From Thioalkalivibrio versutus (GTDB lineage Bacteria; Pseudomonadota; Gammaproteobacteria; Ectothiorhodospirales; Ectothiorhodospiraceae): a DNA stretch of 64,000 nt. Below, piece after piece: positions 28,100 through 38,247 of the stretch. The stretch covers positions 1 to 64,000 of the forward strand of contig NZ_MVAR01000026.1 in NCBI RefSeq assembly GCF_001999325.1, read 5' to 3'. The position numbers and the translations under genes are program-made. The stretch's first letter is position 1. Each line of letters opens with the position of its first letter. The notes beneath the pieces are model-generated. The model ran no database searches, was not told the DNA's origin, and saw only the letters and a program-made list of their open reading frames with translations.

Positions 28100-29770
28100 A
28101 TGAGTGAAAGTTTCGCGCAACTGCTCGAAGAGAGCATGGCCTACACCCAGATGCAGCCGGGTGCCATCCTCAGTGCCACCGTCATTGAGGTCACCCCGGA
28201 AGTCGTCGTGGTGAACGCCGGCCTGAAGTCCGAGGGGGTCATTCCCACCGAGCAGTTCATGAACGAAGAGGGTGAGCTCGAGGTCAAGGTCGGCGATGTC
28301 GTCGAAGTGGCCCTCGAAACCCCGGAAGACGGTTTCGGCGAGACGCGCATGTCGCGCGAGAAGGCCAAGCGAGCCAAGGCCTGGGACCGTCTCGAAGGTG
28401 CGATGGAAGAAGAGCAGTACGTCACCGGCAAGATCTCCGGCAAGGTCAAGGGTGGCTACACCGTCGAGCTGGGCGATATCCGGGCGTTCCTGCCGGGTTC
28501 ACTCGTGGATGTCCGTCCGGTGCGCGATACCGCGTATCTGGAAGGCAAGGAGCTGGAATTCAAGCTCATCAAGCTGGATCGCCGTCGCAACAACGTGGTG
28601 GTGTCGCGTCGCGCCGTGGTCGAGCAGGAATACAGCGCCGAGCGCGAAGAGCTGCTGAAGAACCTGCAGGAAGGCGCGCAGGTCAAGGGCATCGTCAAGA
28701 ACCTGACCGACTATGGTGCGTTCCTGGATCTGGGCGGCATCGACGGCCTGCTGCACATCACCGATATGGCCTGGAAGCGCGTCAAGCATCCGTCCGACGT
28801 GGTCGAGATCGGCCAGGAAGTCGAGGTCAAGGTCCTGAAGTTCGACCGCGAGCGCATGCGTGTGTCGCTGGGCCTGAAGCAGCTGGGCGAGGATCCGTGG
28901 GAAAACATCACCCGTCGTTACCCGACCGGCACCCGGATCTTCGGCAAGGTCACCAACATCACTGATTACGGCTGCTTCGTGGAGATCGAAGACGGCGTGG
29001 AAGGTCTGGTGCACGTGTCCGAGATGGACTGGACCAACAAGAACGTCAACCCGGGCAAGATGGTTGCCATCGGTGACGAGGTCGAGGTAATGATCCTGGA
29101 CCTGGACGAAGAGCGCCGCCGCATCTCCTTGGGCATGAAGCAGTGCCAGTCCAACCCGTGGGATGACTTCGCCGCCAACCACAACCGGGGCGAGAAGGTC
29201 AGTGGCCAGATCAAGTCGATCACCGATTTCGGTGTGTTTGTTGGCCTGGAAGGCGGCATCGACGGCCTGATCCACCTCTCCGACCTGTCCTGGCACGAGG
29301 CCGGCGAAGAGGCGATCCGCAACTTCAAGAAGGGTGACGAGGTCGAGGCCGTGGTCCTGTCCGTGGATCCCGAGCGCGAGCGCATCTCCCTGGGTCTGAA
29401 GCAGCTGGACCGCGATCCGTTCGCCAACTTCGTGGCCGAGCACAGCAAGGGCAGCATCGTGTCCGGTACCGTGAAGGAAGTGGACGCCAAGGCCGCGGTG
29501 ATCGAACTGGCCGACGGCATCGACGGCATCCTGCGTGCCGCCGACATCTCCCAGGATCGTGTGGAGGATGCCAGCACCGTGCTGAAGGTCGGCGAAACCG
29601 TCGAAGCCCGATTCATGGGCGTTGACAAGAAGACCCGCGCCATCAGCCTGTCGATCAAGGCCAAGGATCGTGCCGAGGAAGCCGAGATGGTCTCCGATTA
29701 CGGCAGCAATGCCGGTACCGGTACTACCCTGGGCGATCTGCTCAAGGAGCAGATGGACAAGAACGACTAA
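28100..29770 (+). CDS. rpsA: 30S ribosomal protein S1
   Basis: RNA-binding ribosomal protein that helps melt and dock structured mRNAs. The 556-aa product matches the 557-aa E. coli protein and contains six S1 repeats. The later four are obvious from recurring [60 protein letters not shown] and the degenerate last [18 protein letters not shown]. The N-terminus [11 protein letters not shown] is the ribosome-S2 anchoring segment. It begins 85 bases after cmk and ends shortly before a strong hairpin terminator. No Shine-Dalgarno precedes the ATG, as expected for rpsA. Confidence 0.99.
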   Translation: MSESFAQLLEESMAYTQMQPGAILSATVIEVTPEVVVVNAGLKSEGVIPTEQFMNEEGELEVKVGDVVEVALETPEDGFGETRMSREKAKRAKAWDRLEGAMEEEQYVTGKISGKVKGGYTVELGDIRAFLPGSLVDVRPVRDTAYLEGKELEFKLIKLDRRRNNVVVSRRAVVEQEYSAEREELLKNLQEGAQVKGIVKNLTDYGAFLDLGGIDGLLHITDMAWKRVKHPSDVVEIGQEVEVKVLKFDRERMRVSLGLKQLGEDPWENITRRYPTGTRIFGKVTNITDYGCFVEIEDGVEGLVHVSEMDWTNKNVNPGKMVAIGDEVEVMILDLDEERRRISLGMKQCQSNPWDDFAANHNRGEKVSGQIKSITDFGVFVGLEGGIDGLIHLSDLSWHEAGEEAIRNFKKGDEVEAVVLSVDPERERISLGLKQLDRDPFANFVAEHSKGSIVSGTVKEVDAKAAVIELADGIDGILRAADISQDRVEDASTVLKVGETVEARFMGVDKKTRAISLSIKAKDRAEEAEMVSDYGSNAGTGTTLGDLLKEQMDKND

Positions 29771-29784
29771 GTCCGTTCTGCAGC

Positions 29785-29819
29785 GGCCCACGGTGCCGGA
29801 AGGTGCCGTGGGCCATTTT
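29785..29819 (+). terminator. Intrinsic terminator after rpsA
   Basis: GGCCCACGGTGCC, a GGAA loop, then GGTGCCGTGGGCC form a 13-bp stem (two G-T pairs near the loop) at 29785-29814, followed by ATTTTG. It lies 15 bases after the rpsA stop, so it likely ends the cmk-rpsA transcript before ihfB. Confidence 0.85.
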
Positions 29820-29863
29820 GTTCCGGGAAACCGGGTTTCCTTCCTGTCTGTGACGAGTGCCAG

Positions 29864-30160
29864 ATGACCAAATCGGAATTGATCGAGAACCTCGCCCGGA
29901 AATCGCCACATTTGCCTGCCAGGGATGTCGAGATGTCGGTCAAGGCATTACTCGAACGGATGAGTCATGCGCTGGCCAATGGGCAGCGGGTAGAGATTCG
30001 GGGCTTCGGCAGTTTTTCCCTCCATTTCCGGCCCCCAAGGCTGGGACGCAACCCCAAGACCGGTGAAGGTGTTGCCTTGCCCGGTAAGCATGTCCCCCAT
30101 TTCAAGCCCGGCAAGGAATTGCGCGAACGGGTAAACGGCTCCATCGACGGAAACGACTAG
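29864..30160 (+). CDS. ihfB: Integration host factor subunit beta
   Basis: DNA-bending HU/IHF family protein that pairs with IhfA. The 98-aa product begins [18 protein letters not shown], has [25 protein letters not shown], containing the beta-arm with the intercalating proline region, and ends with [12 protein letters not shown]. These are IhfB-type and not HU-type sequences. The position between rpsA and lapA is conserved across gammaproteobacteria. Confidence 0.97.
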   Translation: MTKSELIENLARKSPHLPARDVEMSVKALLERMSHALANGQRVEIRGFGSFSLHFRPPRLGRNPKTGEGVALPGKHVPHFKPGKELRERVNGSIDGND

Positions 30161-30169
30161 GGACCGTCC

Positions 30170-30487
30170 GTGGACGACCGACGTCGACAGCAGATTCGCA
30201 ATGCCGTGGCCTTTGCCGCGCTTATCGTGATTTCGTCCGCTGTTGGCATTCTTGTTGTATTGAACGAAGACCTGGTGACCCTTGCGTTACCCGGTGTGCA
30301 GATCGAGGCGCCGCTCGTGGTGTTCCTCGGGATTGCGGCCCTGTTCGGGGTCGTTTTGGCTTCGCTCGTACTCTGGCTGCGGCTGCGCCGGTTGCGTCAA
30401 AAGATTGCAGACCTGCGCGAACAGAACCATGCCCTCAAGGTCGAGGTCGAGCAGTTGCGTACCGCACCCATGCGGGATTTCTACTAG
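30170..30487 (+). CDS. lapA: LapA, lipopolysaccharide assembly protein A (DUF1049)
   Basis: A 105-aa inner-membrane protein with two transmembrane segments (about residues 12-32 and 45-68), the first followed by LNEDLVTLALPGVQIEAPLVV. A cytoplasmic coiled-coil tail (RLRRLRQKIADLREQNHALKVEVEQL) ends the protein. This is the DUF1049/LapA architecture. It partners LapB in controlling LpxC turnover and lipopolysaccharide supply. The start is a GTG 10 bases after ihfB; lapB follows after 69 bases. Confidence 0.9.
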   Translation: MDDRRRQQIRNAVAFAALIVISSAVGILVVLNEDLVTLALPGVQIEAPLVVFLGIAALFGVVLASLVLWLRLRRLRQKIADLREQNHALKVEVEQLRTAPMRDFY

Positions 30488-30556
30488 TCACGTGGCGCGC
30501 ATGCGGCCACTGACGCCCCGCACGTTCCTTTTCTCATCCGGGAACCATTCTCGCTC

Positions 30557-31789
30557 ATGATCGACGACTGGTTCTGGTTGCTGCTACCTATTGCGGCTGC
30601 GAGTGGCTGGTGGCTCGCGCGTTACGGCGTGCCGGAAGACCGTGAGGAACGGGAGCCGTCACTGGATCGCTACCTGGAAGGTGTGCGCCACCTCCTCGAC
30701 GACCGCACGGATGATGCCCTTCAGGCCTTCATCGAAATGGTGGAAGTCGATCACGAAACCTTCGAGACCCATGTAATCCTGGGCCGGCTCTTCCGGCGTC
30801 GGGGCGAGGTCGATCGCGCCATCCGTATCCATCAGAACCTGGTCGCGCGGCCCACGCTGCCCGCGGCGCAGCGGGCGCAGGCCCTGTGCGAACTGGGCGA
30901 GGATTTTCTCCTGGCCGGCGTATTGGATCGGGCGGAGGCGGTGTTTCGTGAATTGGCGGATTCGCCGCATCAGGCGGTCGCCGCACTGGAAGGCCTGCGT
31001 CAGGTCTACGAGACCCAGCGGGAATGGGAGCGTGCGATCGAGGTGGGCGACCGGCTGAAGGAACATGGGGTCGCGCACGAGCATCAGAGGATCGCGCATT
31101 ATCATTGCGAACTGGCCCAGATCGCGCTGGACAAGGGTGACTGGGAAAGCGCCAGAGCGCGCGCGGAGCAGGCCGAGGGCCTGGTGCCGGGGCTTTCGCG
31201 GGCACTGCTGATCCAGTCGGAGATCGCGGCACGCAAGGGCGAGATCCGCGAGGCGATCGGATTCGGACGCGATGCGGTGGCGCGTACCCCGCAGCTGGCG
31301 CCCTTGCTGGTACCGCGTATCGAGCGGTTGCATCAGGAGCTGCCTGGGGAGAATCGTCTAGGTCAGCTGGAGGAGCTCCTCGACGATCTTGCGCGCAACC
31401 GTGGGATCACGATGGCGCGCATCGCCCTGATGCGTCTTTATCGACGCACTGGCCGACTGGATGCCGCGCTGATGGAGCTGGGTTCGATCCTGGCACAGCG
31501 CCCGGTGCCGACCTCGGGATTGCTGGAGGCGGTGCGCTGGATGAAGATTCTCCCGGCGGTCCAGCAATACAGCACGGAGTTTGCAGCATTCGAGAAGGCC
31601 CTGGCGGACCAGCTCGGGAGCCAGCATCTGTACCAGTGCGTGAACTGTGGCTATCAAGGGCGTGCGCATGTGTGGCAGTGCCCAAGCTGTCGTCGCTGGG
31701 ATACGCTGCGCGGTCTCGACTTCGACATTGACCAGACGACGGAGGCCGCCGAGGAGGCGCTAATCCGCGAAGGGAGTCCCCGTTCATGA
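30557..31789 (+). CDS. lapB: LapB, lipopolysaccharide assembly protein B
   Basis: Membrane-anchored TPR protein that links lipopolysaccharide synthesis enzymes and presents LpxC to FtsH in E. coli. The 410-aa product has an N-terminal anchor ([17 protein letters not shown]), a series of TPR repeats over most of its length, and a C-terminal rubredoxin-like metal site [18 protein letters not shown] near residues 358-376. Start and order match E. coli lapAB-pyrF. Its stop overlaps the pyrF ATG by ATGA. Confidence 0.95.
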   Translation: MIDDWFWLLLPIAAASGWWLARYGVPEDREEREPSLDRYLEGVRHLLDDRTDDALQAFIEMVEVDHETFETHVILGRLFRRRGEVDRAIRIHQNLVARPTLPAAQRAQALCELGEDFLLAGVLDRAEAVFRELADSPHQAVAALEGLRQVYETQREWERAIEVGDRLKEHGVAHEHQRIAHYHCELAQIALDKGDWESARARAEQAEGLVPGLSRALLIQSEIAARKGEIREAIGFGRDAVARTPQLAPLLVPRIERLHQELPGENRLGQLEELLDDLARNRGITMARIALMRLYRRTGRLDAALMELGSILAQRPVPTSGLLEAVRWMKILPAVQQYSTEFAAFEKALADQLGSQHLYQCVNCGYQGRAHVWQCPSCRRWDTLRGLDFDIDQTTEAAEEALIREGSPRS

Positions 31790-32505
31790 ATCCGATTCCG
31801 GAACCTGCAACGCGCCTGATTGTGGCGCTCGATTTTTCCGAAGCCGAAGCCGCACTGGCGTTCGCCCGAAAGCTTGATCCAGCCCAGTGCGCGCTGAAGG
31901 TCGGGTTTGAGCTGTTCGTGGTCGCCGGGCCCGAACTGTTGCACCGTCTGCACGGCCTGGGTTTTCGCGTCTTTCTGGATCTGAAGTTCCACGACATCCC
32001 GAATACGGTGGCGGCGGCTTGTCGGGCCGCGGCGCGGACCGGTGTCTGGTTGATTAACGTGCATGCCAGCGGCGGTGTGGAGATGATGCGCGCCGCGCAC
32101 GCGGCGGTGCGCGAGACGAATGACACGACGGCACTTCTGGCCGTAACGGTGCTGACCTCCAGTGACGCCGGTACCTTGCGTGAGATCGGCGTGAATCGCG
32201 AACCGGCCGAGCAGGTGCGTCTGCTGGGCGAACTGGCGGTGCGCAAGGCGGGCTTGGAAGGGCTGGTCTGTTCGGCGCAGGAGGCCGCCATGCTGCGCCG
32301 CCTGCTCGGCGAGGATCCGTTGCTGGTAACGCCCGGAATTCGGCTGGAGGACGCGGGCGGGGACGATCAGAAGCGGGTGATGACCCCCGAGCGGGCGATC
32401 TCGGCCGGGGCCAGCGCCATCGTGGTCGGCCGGCCGATCACGCGTGCCGCGGACCCGAGCATGGCCATGGAGGCCTTCATCACACGATTGGGGAAGAGGG
32501 AATGA
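31786..32505 (+). CDS. pyrF: Orotidine 5'-phosphate decarboxylase
   Basis: Last step of UMP synthesis. The 239-aa TIM-barrel enzyme has LIVALDF at strand 1, [11 protein letters not shown], the catalytic [20 protein letters not shown] with the Asp-Lys-Asp set, [13 protein letters not shown], and [21 protein letters not shown] near the phosphate loop. It overlaps lapB by four bases and closes the ihfB-lapAB-pyrF series; a separate ribosome site starts the ComEA-like gene 100 bases downstream. Confidence 0.97.
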   Translation: MNPIPEPATRLIVALDFSEAEAALAFARKLDPAQCALKVGFELFVVAGPELLHRLHGLGFRVFLDLKFHDIPNTVAAACRAAARTGVWLINVHASGGVEMMRAAHAAVRETNDTTALLAVTVLTSSDAGTLREIGVNREPAEQVRLLGELAVRKAGLEGLVCSAQEAAMLRRLLGEDPLLVTPGIRLEDAGGDDQKRVMTPERAISAGASAIVVGRPITRAADPSMAMEAFITRLGKRE

Positions 32506-32604
32506 CGGCGTGGATTGGAGGGGTTTTCGCAGGGCATCAATCCCGCTAGGATGCCGTTGGTGCATGGATGCACCGATCGTTCAATGAAGATAAGGAGCGT
32601 TTTC

Positions 32605-32889
32605 ATGAAGAAGCTTTTTCAATGCGCGAAGTGCTGGGCCCTGGCGGGCCTTTGCGTCCTGCCGTTGGTGATGGTTACGGCCTCGGGAGGCCAGCCGCTC
32701 AACGTGAATGGCGCATCCGCCGAAGAGCTGGCCGCGCTGCTGGACAACGTCGGTCCGGTGAAGGCCCAGGCGATCGTGGAGCACCGCGAGGTACACGGTG
32801 AGTTCGCTTCGGTGCAGGCACTGACCGAGGTCTCCGGAATTGGTGAACGCACCGTGGAGATGAATCTCGACCGCATCGTCGTCGAGTAA
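32605..32889 (+). CDS. ComEA-like helix-hairpin-helix exported protein
   Basis: A 94-aa protein with a signal peptide (MKKLFQ..., hydrophobic to about residue 27) and a helix-hairpin-helix DNA-binding domain: LNVNGASAEELAALLDNVGP then KAQAIVEHRE and GIGERTVEMNLDRI. This is the ComEA domain alone, the small periplasmic form that pulls DNA across the outer membrane in Gram-negative transformation. The start is set by AAGGAG at 32592-32597, 7 bases before the ATG. Cysteines 7 and 10 lie within the signal region. comEC is also in this window. Confidence 0.88.
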   Translation: MKKLFQCAKCWALAGLCVLPLVMVTASGGQPLNVNGASAEELAALLDNVGPVKAQAIVEHREVHGEFASVQALTEVSGIGERTVEMNLDRIVVE

Positions 32890-33002
32890 CGTTGTAGCGT
32901 AGTGGGTGGCAGCGCGTGCTGCCACCCGGTTCCAGCCCCTGGTCAATGGGTCCGTGAGGACGCGTGGGCCAGGGGTTCGTTATTGAGCGCCCAGGAGATG
33001 GA

Positions 33003-33881
33003 ATGAGCCAGAATCACCCACCGATCCGTACCGCCGTGTTCCCGGTTGCCGGCATGGGTACGCGCTTTCTGCCGGCCACCAAGGCGAATCCGAAGGAGAT
33101 GCTGCCGATCGTGGACAAGCCGCTGATCCAGTACGCAGCGGAGGAAGCGGTGGAAGCGGGGATCGAGACCCTGGTGTTCGTGACCGGGCGCAACAAGCGC
33201 TCCATTCCGGACCACTTCGACAAGGCTTACGAGCTGGAACATGAGCTGGAGGAGCGCGGCAAGACAGAGCTCCTGGAGCAGGTGCGCAATATCGTTCCGC
33301 CGAACGTGACCTGCGTCTATGTGCGCCAGTCCGATGCGCTGGGTCTCGGCCACGCGGTGGCCTGCGCCCATCCGATTGTGCGTAACGAACCCTTTGCCGT
33401 GATCCTGGCGGACGACCTGATCGAGTCAAGTAATGGCGGGGCAACGCGGCAGATGGTCGAGCAATACGCCGAGCACGGGTGCAGCGTGCTCGGGGTGGAA
33501 GAAGTGCCGGGTGACCGCACACATCAGTACGGGATCATCGATCCAGTGAAGACCGGCCCGCGCAGCTGGGATGTGAAGGGGATCGTCGAGAAGCCCGATC
33601 CGGACCAGGCCCCGTCGAACGTGGCGGTGGTGGGGCGTTACATCCTGACCCCGAGAATATTCGAGATGCTGGCCACACAAAAGCCAGGGGCCGGCGGCGA
33701 GATCCAGCTGACCGATGCCATCGCGCGGTTGCTGGAGCTGGAGCGGGTAACGGCCTTCAACTTCGAGGGGCGCCGCTTCGATTGCGGTTCCAAGCTGGGC
33801 TATCTGGAGGCGACCGTGGAGCTCGCTCTGAACCACCCGGAGCTGAAAGACGACTTCGCCGAGTATCTTCGCAACCGCTAG
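33003..33881 (+). CDS. galU: UTP-glucose-1-phosphate uridylyltransferase
   Basis: Makes UDP-glucose for envelope and exopolysaccharide synthesis. The 292-aa protein starts TAVFPVAGMGTRFLPATKANPKEMLPIVDKPLIQY, the nucleotide-binding signature. It continues with FVTGRNKRSIPDHFD, QSDALGLGHAV and GIVEKPDPDQAPSNVAVVGRYIL. I chose the ATG at 33003 because AGGAG lies 5 bases upstream, and the protein then begins just before the conserved core; a GTG at 32964 is in frame but has no support. Confidence 0.96.
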   Translation: MSQNHPPIRTAVFPVAGMGTRFLPATKANPKEMLPIVDKPLIQYAAEEAVEAGIETLVFVTGRNKRSIPDHFDKAYELEHELEERGKTELLEQVRNIVPPNVTCVYVRQSDALGLGHAVACAHPIVRNEPFAVILADDLIESSNGGATRQMVEQYAEHGCSVLGVEEVPGDRTHQYGIIDPVKTGPRSWDVKGIVEKPDPDQAPSNVAVVGRYILTPRIFEMLATQKPGAGGEIQLTDAIARLLELERVTAFNFEGRRFDCGSKLGYLEATVELALNHPELKDDFAEYLRNR

Positions 33882-33908
33882 GGAGACGCCGAGCCTCTGC
33901 GGGTCCTG

Positions 33909-34595
33909 TCACCACCAGAAACGGCGCTGACGCGGCCGGATCGGCAGGCGCCCGCGCCAGTACTGGATCAGCAGGAAGCCGAAGGCCATCCCGCCCAGAT
34001 GAGCGAAATGGGCGATGCCGGCGAGCGTGCCGGAGATCCCCAGGTACAGCTCCAGCGCACCGTAGCCGATCACGAAATACTTGGCCTTGATCGGGATGGG
34101 CAGGAAGATCAGGAACAGGCGCTGGTTGGGGAACATCATCCCGAACGCGAGCAGAACCCCGAATACCCCGCCCGAGGCCCCGATGGTCGGGTAGATCATG
34201 TCACCGTTGCCGTGGGCAGTGATGACCAGCTGCACCAGCCCGGCGCCGATCACGCACACCAGAAAGTAGGTCCCGAAGGTGCGTGAACCCCACGCGTTCT
34301 CGATCTGCACGCCCAGCATCCATACGGCGAACAGGTTTACGAACAAATGGACTGGACCGCCGTGCAGAAAGCCGTAACTGACCAGCTGCCAGAGCTGGAA
34401 GTCGGGCACCCGCATCCAGCTGCCGTCCTGATGGACGGTGGCCGGCGTGCCGATGGGCCAGAGCCCGAAATGGGTGATCAACCAGTCACCCAGCCACGGC
34501 ATGGTGAGGAACAGGCCCACGTTGGCGATCAGCAGGAAGCCGATCACCGGCGGCATCATGCTGAAGTCGGGGTGGCGGGGGTCCGGGTGCGTCAT
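33909..34595 (-). CDS. Rhomboid-family intramembrane serine protease
   Basis: A 228-aa membrane protein with about six helices. The catalytic serine motif GASGGVFGVLLAFG and a partner histidine in HFAHLGGMAFGFLL are both present. The segment QLVSYGFLHGGPVHLFVNLFAVWMLG fits the rhomboid helix 2 region with His and Asn contributing to the oxyanion hole. It is therefore probably an active protease. Long hydrophilic loops carrying TVHQDGSWMRVPDF after helix 1 match the bacterial 'rhomboid family, YqgP/GlpG-unlike' group. The substrate is unknown. Convergent with galU, 22 bases downstream of ilvD. Confidence 0.88.
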   Translation of the reverse strand: MTHPDPRHPDFSMMPPVIGFLLIANVGLFLTMPWLGDWLITHFGLWPIGTPATVHQDGSWMRVPDFQLWQLVSYGFLHGGPVHLFVNLFAVWMLGVQIENAWGSRTFGTYFLVCVIGAGLVQLVITAHGNGDMIYPTIGASGGVFGVLLAFGMMFPNQRLFLIFLPIPIKAKYFVIGYGALELYLGISGTLAGIAHFAHLGGMAFGFLLIQYWRGRLPIRPRQRRFWW

Positions 34596-34617
34596 CGGAC
34601 TCTTTTGCTCCCCGCCG

Positions 34618-36303
34618 TCAGGTGAAATCGTCGGTTACGGCACCGCGACTGGCCGAGCCCACGATACGCGAGTATTTCGCCAGGACCCCGCGGTCAAAGC
34701 GGGGCACCGGCGGCTCCCAGGCCGCGCGGCGGTGTTCCAGCTCGGCTTCGTCGACCTGCAGCGTGAGCCGGTTTTCTCCGGCATCGATCTCGATCGTATC
34801 CCCGTCCCGGACCAGCGCAATCGTGCCGCCGGTCGCGGCCTCGGGGGCAACATGTCCAACCACCATTCCGTACGTCCCGCCGGAGAAGCGCCCGTCGGTG
34901 ATCAGACCAACGGAATCGCCCAGGCCCGCACCGATGATCGCGGCGGTCGGCGCGAGCATCTCGCGCATGCCGGGACCCCCACGCGGCCCCTCGTAGCGGA
35001 TGACGAGGATATCGCCGGCCTGGATCTGGCCGTCGAGGATGGCATCCAAGCAGGCCTCCTCGGAGTCGAAGCAGCGCGCGGGGCCGGCGATGGCGGTCCG
35101 CTTGAGTCCGGTGATCTTGGCCACCGCGCCCTCGGTCGCGAGATTGCCCTTGAGGATGGCCAGGTGCCCGTGTGGGTACAGGGGCCGCTCTAGCGGGCGG
35201 ATGATTTCCTGATCCGGGGAGGGCGTATCGGGGATCTCCGCCAGGGTCTCGGCCAGGGTGGCCCCGGTAATCGTCAGGCACTCACCGTGCATGAGCCCGG
35301 CATTCAGGAGCATCTTCATCACCTGGGGCGTGCCGCCCACCGCATGGAACTGGGTGGTCACGTAGCGTCCGGAAGGCTTCAGGTCGCACAGCACGGGGAC
35401 CTTGCGGCGGATGCGCTCGACGTCGTCGATGTCCAGGGGGACCTCGGCGGCATGCGCAATCGCCAGCAGGTGGAGTACTGCGTTGGTGGAGCCCCCGATG
35501 GCCATCACCACGGCGAGGGCGTTCTCGAAGGCCTCGCGGGTCAGGATGTCGCGCGGGCGCCGGTTCGCGTGGATGGCCGCTACCAGGACCTCGGCCGACC
35601 GGGCGGCCGAATCGCCCTTTTCCGGGTCCTCGGCGGCCTGGGTGGACGAACCGGGGAGGCTCATGCCCATGGCCTCGAAGGCACTCGACATGGTATTGGC
35701 GGTGAACATGCCGCCGCAGGAGCCGGCGCCGGGGCAGGCGTTGCGTTCCACGCCCTGAAGGTCCTCGTCGGACAGATTGCCGGCACCATGCTGGCCCACG
35801 GCCTCGAAGGCGCTGACGATAGTCAGGTCCTGACCCTTGTAGTGCCCGGGCTTGATGGTTCCGCCGTAGACGAAGATGCCCGGCACGTTGAGACGGGCCA
35901 GGGCAATCATCGCCCCGGGCATGTTCTTGTCGCAGCCGCCGGTGGCGAGAATGCCGTCCAGGCTCTGGCCGTTGACTACGGTCTCGATGGCGTCGGCGAT
36001 GACCTCGCGCGAGACCAGCGAGTACTTCATCCCCGGCGTCCCCATGGAGATGCCGTCGGAGATGGTGATGGTACCGAAGGTCTGTGGCATGCCCCCGGCT
36101 TGGCGCACCGCCTGTTCGGCGCGGGCGGCGAGGGCACCAATGCCCATGTTGCAGGGCGTGATCGTGCTGTGCGCGTTGGCAATGCCCACGATCGGGCGCT
36201 GAAAGTCGTCGTCGCCGAAGCCGACTGCGCGCAGCATGGCGCGGTTGGGCGTGCGGCGGGGCCCTTCGGTGACGACGCGGCTGCGGCGGTTGTCCTGTGC
36301 CAT
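34618..36303 (-). CDS. ilvD: Dihydroxy-acid dehydratase
   Basis: Iron-sulfur enzyme of branched-chain amino acid synthesis. The three cluster cysteines are visible in [24 protein letters not shown] and [18 protein letters not shown]. The 561-aa length and these motifs match the shorter class usually associated with an oxygen-stable [2Fe-2S] cluster; the 616-aa enteric IlvD carries a labile [4Fe-4S]. Other ilv genes are absent from the window. The rhomboid gene follows on the same strand; hspQ precedes it by 21 bases. Confidence 0.96.
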   Translation of the reverse strand: MAQDNRRSRVVTEGPRRTPNRAMLRAVGFGDDDFQRPIVGIANAHSTITPCNMGIGALAARAEQAVRQAGGMPQTFGTITISDGISMGTPGMKYSLVSREVIADAIETVVNGQSLDGILATGGCDKNMPGAMIALARLNVPGIFVYGGTIKPGHYKGQDLTIVSAFEAVGQHGAGNLSDEDLQGVERNACPGAGSCGGMFTANTMSSAFEAMGMSLPGSSTQAAEDPEKGDSAARSAEVLVAAIHANRRPRDILTREAFENALAVVMAIGGSTNAVLHLLAIAHAAEVPLDIDDVERIRRKVPVLCDLKPSGRYVTTQFHAVGGTPQVMKMLLNAGLMHGECLTITGATLAETLAEIPDTPSPDQEIIRPLERPLYPHGHLAILKGNLATEGAVAKITGLKRTAIAGPARCFDSEEACLDAILDGQIQAGDILVIRYEGPRGGPGMREMLAPTAAIIGAGLGDSVGLITDGRFSGGTYGMVVGHVAPEAATGGTIALVRDGDTIEIDAGENRLTLQVDEAELEHRRAAWEPPVPRFDRGVLAKYSRIVGSASRGAVTDDFT

Positions 36304-36324
36304 GGTCTTCCCTGCAGTTGTGGG

Positions 36325-36645
36325 TTAGTGGGCGCCGGGCTCGCCGTGGCGCGAGTAGCGGCCGTTCATGAAACGATCGAAGAACTGCCCGAGGGCGGGG
36401 TGTTCGATCTGTTCGCCGCGAGTATCCGGCTCCAGGTGGCGTTCGGCCACGTAGGTGCTGTGCGAATAGCCGTCCACCAGCACGTGATACCACGGCTGGT
36501 CTTTGGGTGGGCGGCTCTTGGCCACGGTTTCGTACCATTCGTCCGACCCGGCGTACACCGGATCCACATCGACGATCACACCCCGGTAATCGAACTTGGT
36601 ATGGTGAATGAGCTCACCAACGGTAAAGCGTGTGCGTGTGGTCAT
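36325..36645 (-). CDS. hspQ: Heat shock protein HspQ
   Basis: A 106-aa hemimethylated-DNA-binding/YccV domain protein. In enteric bacteria it acts as a Lon specificity factor. FTVGELIHHTKFDYRGVIVDVDPVYAG, QPWYHVLVDG and TYVAERHLEPD are the diagnostic segments. It is the first gene of an apparent hspQ-ilvD-rhomboid minus-strand group and is divergent from a NUDIX gene. A possible heat-shock-type promoter is noted separately as a low-confidence finding. Confidence 0.93.
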   Translation of the reverse strand: MTTRTRFTVGELIHHTKFDYRGVIVDVDPVYAGSDEWYETVAKSRPPKDQPWYHVLVDGYSHSTYVAERHLEPDTRGEQIEHPALGQFFDRFMNGRYSRHGEPGAH

Positions 36646-36787
36646 GTTCGCCTCTGTACTGCCTCGGTGCGCAAGCCTCTATTGTGGACCGCGGCCACCG
36701 GCGCGTGTTCGAGCTCGGCTCTCGGGTGCACCGCATGGCACTGTACGACTTTGTATTTAAAGCTATAACGCCCCTAACGGTACCGCC

Positions 36788-37342
36788 ATGAGTCGCAAGC
36801 AAAACAGGCTGGACGCCAGCTTCCACCACCATATCCCCGAAGGCGATGATCGCGAACGGCGTGTCTGCGACCATTGTGGCTTCGTTGACTACGAAAACCC
36901 GCGAATCATCGTCGGCAGCGTGGCCATCTGGGAAGACCGCGTATTGCTTTGCCGAAGGGCCATTCAGCCGCGTCGTGGTTTCTGGACCCTGCCGGCGGGG
37001 TTCATGGAAAAGGGGGAAAGCCCGGCCGAGGGGGCCCGCCGCGAGGCCTGGGAGGAGGCACGGGCCGATCTGGAAATCGAACAGTTGTTGGGCGTCTATA
37101 GCGTCCCGCACATCGGGCATGTGCAGATGATCTATCGGGCGCGTTTGCTGAGCGATGCGATTGCCCCGGGCCCTGAATCGGAAGAGGTCGGCCTGTTCCG
37201 ATTCGATGAACTGCCGGAGGAGCGCGCCTTCCCGTCGGTGACCTGGGCCCTGCAGCACTATCTGGAAACCCGAGACCGGGTCGATTTCGCCCCGCGCTCG
37301 GCCCCGCTGGCCAATGGGGAAGGTGTCACCCCCGGCCTTTGA
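36788..37342 (+). CDS. NUDIX hydrolase with N-terminal zinc-ribbon-like segment
   Basis: A 184-aa pyrophosphohydrolase. The NUDIX box (GFMEKGE at its start, REAWEEA in the helix) has all catalytic glutamates, with alanine in place of the usual last glycine. N-terminal VCDHCGFVDYENPRIIVGSVA resembles the half zinc-ribbon plus strand seen in NudC-like and ADP-ribose pyrophosphatase-like proteins, but only one cysteine pair is present. The substrate is probably a nucleoside diphosphate derivative such as ADP-ribose or FAD. A TATAAC at 36764-36769 is a candidate -10, giving a very short leader. Confidence 0.85.
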   Translation: MSRKQNRLDASFHHHIPEGDDRERRVCDHCGFVDYENPRIIVGSVAIWEDRVLLCRRAIQPRRGFWTLPAGFMEKGESPAEGARREAWEEARADLEIEQLLGVYSVPHIGHVQMIYRARLLSDAIAPGPESEEVGLFRFDELPEERAFPSVTWALQHYLETRDRVDFAPRSAPLANGEGVTPGL

Positions 37343-37364
37343 CCGTGGCGCTGTCTGCGCGCGC

Positions 37365-38036
37365 CTAATCCCGGTCGCGCTGCGGCCCGTAGTGGCGAAA
37401 CTTTTCCAGGACGCGATCCATCTCCGCGTCATCCAGCAATTGCGGCCCTCCGATCTGCAGGCTCAGCACATATTGCCGTGCCAGGAGTTCAACCTCCTCG
37501 GTCAGCCACAAGGCGCGCTCCAGGTCCGTCCCGGTGGCAATCATCCCGTGATTCGCGAGCAGGCAGGCCGTGCGGTCCCGCAGGGCCGCCACCGCGAGCC
37601 GCGAGAGGGTCTCCGTTCCAAACGTGGCGTACGGGGCGCAGCGGATGGAGTTCCCGCCGGCGGCGGCGATCATGTAGTGCAGCGCGGGGATGTCGCGTCC
37701 CTGGATCGCCACGACACTGGCATGGACGGAATGGACATGGACGACCGCTCCCAGCTCTGGTCGCGCCTGCAGGATGGCGCGGTGGAAGTGCCATTCGCTG
37801 GAGGGCTTGCGACCCGGCACCCATTGTCCGTCTGCATCGATATAGACCAGGTCGTCCGGCTGTAACGCCTCGTACGCGATGCCCGAGGGCGTAATCAGCA
37901 TGCCGTCGCCGCAGCGCACGCTGATATTGCCCGAGGTGCCCTGGTTGAGCCTGCGACGATTGGTCTCCATGCCGGTGTGTATGACGGCTTCGCGAAGGGC
38001 CGTCTGGTCGGCGGGGTAGTCGGGGTTTGCGATCAT
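37365..38036 (-). CDS. Class II aldolase (L-fuculose-phosphate aldolase family)
   Basis: A 223-aa zinc-dependent aldolase/adducin-domain protein. The zinc ligands are HVHSVHASVVA (two His) and ANHGMIATG (third His), with the catalytic Glu in SSEWHFHRAI and phosphate-binding NQGTSGNISVR near the N-terminus. Family members cleave fuculose-, ribulose- or 5-methylthioribulose-1-phosphate. I start it at the ATG at 38036 (MIANPDYPADQTAL); the longer frame adds unrelated residues. No sugar-catabolism genes are nearby. Because mtnA and thioinosine phosphorylase are in this window, methylthioribulose-1-phosphate is a possible substrate. Confidence 0.88.
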   Translation of the reverse strand: MIANPDYPADQTALREAVIHTGMETNRRRLNQGTSGNISVRCGDGMLITPSGIAYEALQPDDLVYIDADGQWVPGRKPSSEWHFHRAILQARPELGAVVHVHSVHASVVAIQGRDIPALHYMIAAAGGNSIRCAPYATFGTETLSRLAVAALRDRTACLLANHGMIATGTDLERALWLTEEVELLARQYVLSLQIGGPQLLDDAEMDRVLEKFRHYGPQRDRD

Positions 38037-38247
38037 CTTTTTTCGCGCTGAGTGGGGGTAACTCGATTGTACCGGCTTTGTCCGGGAACCCCGCGCAAGG
38101 ATTGTGGTCAATCGGAAAAAGCCCGCATCCGCCATGGGTGATCATTTTCGTTCATGGAAATTGGGCCGTTCGGCCGTCTATAGTCACCGTGAATATCCGG
38201 TTCGCCCGATATCGGCGAATTCTTGTTTGTTACAGGGAGGAAGCACC

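Noticed and set aside
35287-36768. 493-codon plus-strand frame opposite ilvD and hspQ
   Set aside because: It crosses two real genes and their gap; low-complexity Gly/Ala/His composition.
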